From the NCBI RefSeq assembly GCF_048128805.1, contig NC_135999.1, forward strand, positions 25,691,659-25,755,658: DNA of 64,000 nucleotides, given 5' to 3'. Both the position numbers and the translations under genes were made by a program. Below the pieces are notes generated by a model. That model saw nothing but the letters and a program-made list of their open reading frames with translations. It ran no database searches and was not told the origin of the DNA. Shown one piece after another: positions 35,519-64,000 of the stretch. The first letter of the stretch is position 1. Every line of letters starts with the position of its first letter. The stretch comes from Centroberyx gerrardi. Taxonomy: Eukaryota > Chordata > Actinopteri > Beryciformes > Berycidae.

Positions 35519-36807
35519 TTTATTTAACAATATGGTATATAAGTAAGAAATGAGTCTTTAACCAGTTTATACAGTGATTTCATTCTCTCTTCCTTATATT
35601 TATAGTATTTTGCTTAATAACTTGCATGATTTACAATAGGAGAAAAAGTAAATCCCCCTAATTCAAGTTTTTGTGTGAGAGAGGAATGAGGGTTGATAAC
35701 GTTTAGTTTTCCTCAGGGTGAATCTCCACTGCGCCCCTAATCCCTAGATAGCACACAATTTAGTGTAAAATTTAGAGCGCAGGGCGTCATCAGAGATGTG
35801 GCCTATAAACAAGCAGTCAACCAGTGATCATTCCATCTCAGCTTAGGGGGCTGGTCTCTTTCTCGCTCTCTCTTTACACTTTACAACATCTGTATGACAA
35901 AAAAGGTATGACAAATTTGTTTTAATGTCAAAGCAACAATTTTCTACACCTGCAAGACAGATTTTTTCCGATTTCCAGGCCACTTAGATGTAGGTTGCAG
36001 TCCTTGTTTTCCTTGTTTGTGAAACCGGTCGGAGCTGTGTTTCTTTTAGAGTGACTGTGAGGGTTTGTGTCAGTGTCTTCATGTGCGCCTGCATACATGC
36101 CCGTGTGTACACAACCTGCCGCCAGTCCGTTTCCTATTTTAATACAACTGAGTGCTCTTCATACACACAAAGAGGAAGGGAGGAGTCTCCGTCCCTGAAC
36201 GCATCGTCTTGAAAAATGGTACAACACTAGATTACAATTGCCAGGAATGACAGCTTGAGAAGAGAACGAAAACCTGGCCCAATTCCCAGACAAATTATTT
36301 TACAGTTTCAACACAAAAATGCTTTAAGTTCTTTCCAAAGGTACAAAATAAAAAGGTATGAATAATATAATGCAATTGTCTTGTAAATTTTCTTTAAAAA
36401 AAGAAATGAGAAAGGCATGAAACCATACCAAAAACAAACCAAAAATAAAACAAGTATCGAGCACATTTGGTCTCAACCAAAAAATATATTCTTTGTGATT
36501 TAAATTTCATTTAAGAAGCAATTTGCAAATCCCTCAACATTTTAAGGAAGAAATACCCATCACTTGGGTTTAGGAAACTATTACATTCCCTAGAAGTGTT
36601 GACATTGTTTTTTTTTTATTATTTTCCCCCAAATTTTCTCTTTTTCTCTTTACAATTGTTGAAACTTTTTACATGTCAGTACAAAAAGCGTTCTCAACCT
36701 TAGAAAGAACAAACAAAGCCCTCTAACGGGACAAAGAGTCCAGGGGAAACGAGGAAGAGGAGTGGGAGGATGGGTCCCTGGGGGTTTTTCAGTTCCCAGC
36801 AGAAATG
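35519..36807 (-). other. crebbp: CREBBP 3' UTR (inferred)
   Basis: Downstream of the CREBBP stop, candidate poly(A) signals on the minus strand (AATAAA) occur near 36620-36615 and at 35524-35519. The second would give a 3' UTR of about 1.29 kb. The region is AT-rich with U-rich runs on the gene strand and has no repeat that I recognise. The chosen end is a guess. Confidence 0.4.
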
Positions 36808-63907
<27,100 letters not shown>

Positions 63908-63919
63908 CTGAAGAGAGAG

Positions 63920-63981
63920 AAAGAGAAAGAGAGAGCGAGAGAGAGAGAGAGAGAGCGAGAGCGAGAGCGAGAGAGAGAGAC
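63920..63981 (+). repeat. (GA)n microsatellite upstream of the TAZ1 exon
   Basis: A long GA/GAGC tract ending the window. On the CREBBP strand it is a CT-rich tract close to the acceptor of exon 63907-63794 and may extend its pyrimidine tract. Confidence 0.9.
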
Positions 63982-64000
63982 CATCGGGGATTAGAACTTA

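Overview
The window is vertebrate nuclear DNA, almost certainly from a ray-finned (teleost) fish. Genes are split into many short exons with GT-AG introns, the introns are compact, and intergenic and intronic DNA is full of fish-type interspersed repeats (hAT-like MITEs, a Tc1-like remnant, LINE tails, tRNA-derived SINEs) and CA/GA microsatellites. There is no sign of operons, CRISPR, prophage or plasmid functions. No undescribed biological system was found; the notable items are gene-architecture details and nested transposon insertions.

Layout from left to right: (1) 1-1262, minus strand: TMEM186 (mitochondrial complex I assembly factor), 3' end cut by the window edge, with a first coding exon holding only the ATG. 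(2) 1793-7648, plus strand: GDE1, a membrane glycerophosphodiester phosphodiesterase, complete in six exons and head-to-head with TMEM186. (3) 7649-13246: repeat-rich intergenic DNA with a CpG-rich patch carrying a perfect CRE. (4) 13250-18695, plus: MCRIP2, complete in five coding exons. (5) 32787-19880, minus: SLX4, the structure-specific nuclease scaffold, 13 coding exons plus a 5' non-coding exon, convergent with MCRIP2. (6) 33414-36807: intergenic DNA plus the CREBBP 3' UTR. (7) 63907-36808, minus: CREBBP (CBP acetyltransferase), 27 exons from the second half of TAZ1 to the stop codon; the 5' part lies beyond the right edge.

I rebuilt the exon models by eye from splice sites and checked that reading phase is kept across every junction: GDE1 334 aa, MCRIP2 146 aa, SLX4 1881 aa, CREBBP 2050 complete codons in the window, TMEM186 177 residues. 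Orthologues of all five genes lie on human chromosome 16p, so the window looks like a conserved though rearranged linkage block. The genes do not form one pathway: SLX4 acts in DNA repair, CREBBP and MCRIP2 in transcriptional regulation, GDE1 in lipid metabolism, TMEM186 in mitochondria. Ohnolog identity (crebbpa or crebbpb) and species cannot be decided from this window.
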